NCBI RefSeq assembly: GCF_001458395.1
Contig: NZ_CYSR01000014.1
Location: 1 to 33,288 of the forward strand
Direction of reading: 5' to 3'
DNA from: Leisingera aquaemixtae
Lineage (GTDB): Bacteria; Pseudomonadota; Alphaproteobacteria; Rhodobacterales; Rhodobacteraceae
DNA: 33,288 nt
Under the pieces are notes generated by a model. It was not told where the DNA came from, did no database searches, and saw only the letters and a list, made by a program, of their open reading frames with translations. Numbering within the stretch: the first letter of the stretch is position 1; each line of letters opens with the position of its first letter. The translations under genes were made by a program, and so were the position numbers. Below are positions 31,052 to 33,288 of this stretch, one piece after another.

Positions 31052-31831
31052 ATGGGAACGGTAACCAAAGCCTTGTCATTACTGACGTTTTTCAACCACG
31101 GGCGGACTGAAATCGGCCTCAGCGACCTCACGCGCCTGTCCGGCATGAACAAGGCAACGGTCTACCGGCTGATGAGCGAACTGCAGGAATCAGGCTTTGT
31201 CGAGCAGGCCGGAAGCGACCGGTCTTACCGTCTCGGCCCGCAGGTTCTGCGCCTTGCTGCGCTGCGCGAGGCGGCTGTTCCGATCCTTTCCGTCTCGCGC
31301 CGGGTGCTGCGGGATCTGAGCGACGAGACGGGCGAGACCACCCACCTATCGCTGCTGCAGGGCAGCCAGCTCAACTCGCTGTCGCACGCGTATTCGCCGC
31401 GCAATGCCACCAAGGTGATGATGGAGGACGCCGAAGTGCTGACCTTCCACGGCACCAGTTCCGGCATGGCGGTGCTGGCCTATGCGGACCCGGACTTTGC
31501 CGAACATGTGCTGTCCCAGCCGCTGGCGGCCCGCACTCCCGAAACCATCACAGACCCCCAGGAAATCCGCGCCCAGCTGGGTGAAATCCGCAGCACAGGC
31601 ATTGCCCAGTCGATCGGCGGCTTTGAAGCGGATGTGCATTCCCACGCGGTCCCGGTTTTTGGCCCGGACCGCAAGGTGATCGGCGCGCTGGCCGTGGCCG
31701 CGCCGGTGTCCCGTATGAGCGCGGAGCAGAAACAGCTGATCCCGGCGGCCCTGCGCCGCGCGGGCGCCACCCTCACCCATCGCATCGGCGGCTCTGCCCC
31801 CGCGGACTATCCGCGGGACGAAACCGCCTGA
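31052..31831 (+). CDS. IclR family transcriptional regulator
   Basis: A 259-residue regulator. The N-terminal winged helix-turn-helix (about 3-65) reads VTKALSLLTFFNHGRTEIGLSDLTRLSGMNKATVYRLMSELQESGFVEQ. The C-terminal IclR effector domain (about 80-245) includes GETTHLSLLQGSQLNSL and IGGFEADVHSHAVPVFGPDRKVIGALAVAAPVSRMS. The family binds small carboxylate or aromatic effectors. The start MGTVTKAL is chosen because homology begins there; a weak AAGAG lies close, and longer in-frame starts would add unrelated sequence. It is divergent from tctC and 44 bp before an aminotransferase gene, so it probably controls both sides. Confidence 0.9.
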   Translation: MGTVTKALSLLTFFNHGRTEIGLSDLTRLSGMNKATVYRLMSELQESGFVEQAGSDRSYRLGPQVLRLAALREAAVPILSVSRRVLRDLSDETGETTHLSLLQGSQLNSLSHAYSPRNATKVMMEDAEVLTFHGTSSGMAVLAYADPDFAEHVLSQPLAARTPETITDPQEIRAQLGEIRSTGIAQSIGGFEADVHSHAVPVFGPDRKVIGALAVAAPVSRMSAEQKQLIPAALRRAGATLTHRIGGSAPADYPRDETA

Positions 31832-31875
31832 CCCTCGCCACCGGCCTCATACGGGCCGCATCCAGGAGCTGCCCC

Positions 31876-33231
31876 ATGAAAGACTCCAACTTTCTGAAAG
31901 AACACAACGCCAAATCCCTCTGGCACCCGATGGCGCATCCCGGCGACAGCCTGGCCAACCCGCCTGCCATCATCACCTCTGCACAGGGCGTGAAGATCAC
32001 CGACATCGACGGGCACGAGGTGGTCGACGCGGTCGGCGGCCTGTGGAACGTGAACCTCGGGTTCTCCTGCCAGCCGGTTAAAGATGCCATCTCCGCGCAG
32101 CTCGATGTGCTGCCCTACTACTCCACCTTCCGCGGCACCACCAACGACCAGGTGATCCAGCTGGCCGAGGAGCTGCGCAAATTCTTCGCGCCTGACGGGC
32201 TCACCCGTGCCTTCTTCACCTCCGGCGGCTCGGACTCGGTGGAAACCGCCCTGCGGCTCGCCCGCCAGTACCACAAGATCCGCGGCGAGGAGGGCCGCAC
32301 CAAGTTCCTGAGCCTCAAGAAGGGCTACCACGGCACCCACATGGGCGGCGCTTCGGTAAACGGCAACGCCAACTTCCGCACCCAGTACGAGCCGCTCCTG
32401 CCCGGCTGCCACCACATCCCTGCGCCCTACACATACCGCAACCCGTTCAACGAGACCGATCCGGAACGCCTCGCCCAGCTCTGCCTCCAGGCGCTGGAGG
32501 ACGAGATCGCTTTCCAGGGCGCGGGCACAATTGCGGCCTTCATCATGGAGCCGGTCCTGGGCGCAGGCGGCGTGATCCCGCCGCACAAAAGCTTCATGCC
32601 CGGCGTGCGCGAGATCTGCTCGAAACACGGCATCCTGCTGATCGCGGACGAGGTGATCACCGCCTTCGGCCGCACCGGATCCTGGAGCGGCTCGCGCCAC
32701 TGGGGCGTGCAGCCCGACATGATGGCGACCGCCAAGGCCATCACCAACGGCTATTTCCCCTTTGGCGCGGTGATGATCGCGGACCACATGACTGAAGTCT
32801 TCGAAAAGGACACCACCGGCAAGGCCGCCATCGGCCACGGCTACACCTATTCCGGCCACCCCGTCGGCGCAGCGGCGGCGCTCGCTTGCCTTGCCGAAAC
32901 CCTGCGCCTGAACGTGCCGGAAAACGCCGCCGCCCGCGGCACCCAGATCCACCAGGGCCTGCTGGCGCTGCAACAGAAATACGCGCTTATCGGCGACGTG
33001 CGCGGCGGCCACGGCCTGATGTGCGCGCTGGAACTGGTTGCCGACCGCACCACCAAAGCCGCAGTGGACAAGAAGACCATCGGCAGGCTGCAGGAGGTGG
33101 CCTACGAGGCCGGCGCCATGGTCCGGGTCTCCGGCCCCAACATCATCCTGTCGCCGCCGCTGATCCTGAGTGAAGCGGAGGCGGCCACCATCCTCTCTGC
33201 CCTCGACGCAGGCTTTACGGCGGTGAGCTGA
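31876..33231 (+). CDS. Class-III pyridoxal-phosphate aminotransferase
   Basis: A 451-residue cytoplasmic PLP enzyme of the omega-transaminase group. It shows GLWNVNLGF near 55-63, the phosphate-binding FTSGGSDSVETALRLAR (114-130), GYHGTHMGGAS, IMEPVLGAGGVIPP, D258 in LIADEVITAFGRTG that holds the ring nitrogen, the Schiff-base lysine K287 in ATAKAITNGYFPFG, and YSGHPVGAAAALA. It moves an amino group from an omega-amino acid or amine to pyruvate or another keto acid. The precise substrate (beta-alanine, GABA, putrescine, or others) cannot be told. CAGGAG is 7 bp before the ATG. It follows the IclR regulator as a likely operon; its aldehyde product could feed the PuuC-like ALDH encoded divergently. 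The sequence is complete, and a GC hairpin follows. Confidence 0.9.
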   Translation: MKDSNFLKEHNAKSLWHPMAHPGDSLANPPAIITSAQGVKITDIDGHEVVDAVGGLWNVNLGFSCQPVKDAISAQLDVLPYYSTFRGTTNDQVIQLAEELRKFFAPDGLTRAFFTSGGSDSVETALRLARQYHKIRGEEGRTKFLSLKKGYHGTHMGGASVNGNANFRTQYEPLLPGCHHIPAPYTYRNPFNETDPERLAQLCLQALEDEIAFQGAGTIAAFIMEPVLGAGGVIPPHKSFMPGVREICSKHGILLIADEVITAFGRTGSWSGSRHWGVQPDMMATAKAITNGYFPFGAVMIADHMTEVFEKDTTGKAAIGHGYTYSGHPVGAAAALACLAETLRLNVPENAAARGTQIHQGLLALQQKYALIGDVRGGHGLMCALELVADRTTKAAVDKKTIGRLQEVAYEAGAMVRVSGPNIILSPPLILSEAEAATILSALDAGFTAVS

Positions 33232-33251
33232 CGCCTGCGCCAGGCGCACCC

Positions 33252-33277
33252 GCGCCCGGGCCGCCAGGTCCGGGCGC
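33252..33277 (+). terminator. GC hairpin after the aminotransferase gene
   Basis: GCGCCCGG (33252-33259) and CCGGGCGC (33270-33277) form a perfect 8-bp stem with a 10-nt loop. No U-tail is visible before the window ends. Confidence 0.45.
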
Positions 33278-33288
33278 TGCCAGATGCC

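Noticed and set aside
31876-33231. Taurine-pyruvate aminotransferase (tpa)
   Set aside because: The N-terminal sequence does not resemble the Tpa proteins I remember, and no tauR, xsc or pta gene is in view.
1-33288. CRISPR arrays, tRNA genes, insertion sequences, integrases or phage genes
   Set aside because: None was seen: no regular spaced repeats, no tRNA-like cloverleaf with a conserved T-loop, and no transposase or integrase motifs on reading both strands.

Overview
The window looks like a chromosomal (or large-replicon) segment of a marine Rhodobacteraceae bacterium of the Roseobacter group (Leisingera/Phaeobacter/Ruegeria type). This is inferred from the high GC content, dense operons with ATGA/TGATG overlaps, three solute uptake systems of types common in that group (TRAP, TTT/Tct, phosphonate ABC) and characteristic intergenic hairpin repeats. 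No tRNA, rRNA, CRISPR array, transposase or phage gene was seen. About 28 protein genes are supported.

Layout. (1) 1-439 holds no convincing gene: a probable terminator of a gene to the left, an AT-rich stretch and two DnaA-box-like sites, then the terminator of the next operon. (2) 440-2689, minus strand: carboxymuconolactone-decarboxylase-family protein, glutathione S-transferase, RidA, and a small exported surface-antigen-domain protein. (3) 2808-12709: an RpiR regulator divergent from a plus-strand run of N-formylglutamate-amidohydrolase-family hydrolase, TRAP small and large permeases, DUF4336 protein, TRAP binding protein, glutamine-synthetase-like gamma-glutamyl ligase, aldehyde dehydrogenase and iron-type alcohol dehydrogenase. 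A strong inverted repeat lies in the divergent promoter. (4) 12738-15278: a small orphan protein, then a LacI-family regulator divergent from gap, with a palindromic operator between them. (5) 15519-16592: Mrp/NBP35 Fe-S carrier ATPase. (6) 16817-21665, minus strand: phnC-phnD-phnE-phnE plus a phosphonate-associated hexapeptide acetyltransferase, with a Pho-box-like site upstream. (7) rpe (plus) and a fused FadJ-type beta-oxidation enzyme (minus). (8) 25026-30890, minus strand: tctC-tctB-tctA, a PuuC-like aldehyde dehydrogenase and a Tm-1-like/UPF0261 protein, divergent from an IclR regulator and a class-III aminotransferase that ends the window.

How the genes may work together. Region 3 reads as one catabolic unit: TRAP uptake, gamma-glutamylation of an amine by the GS-like ligase, two-step oxidation of an alcohol to an acid by the Fe-ADH and ALDH, and release of glutamate by the formylglutamate-hydrolase homologue. 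This would parallel the Puu and Ipu pathways, with an amino alcohol as the simplest substrate. It is inference and is the most interesting candidate system here. Region 6 is a standard phosphate-starvation phosphonate importer without the C-P lyase genes in view. Region 8 looks like carboxylate or amine-derived substrate uptake with aldehyde oxidation, under IclR control.

A recurring structural theme is a stem-loop just downstream of each transporter binding-protein gene (dctP, phnD, tctC), and two copies of a hairpin plus GGAGTATTT...GGAAAGATGAAG element.
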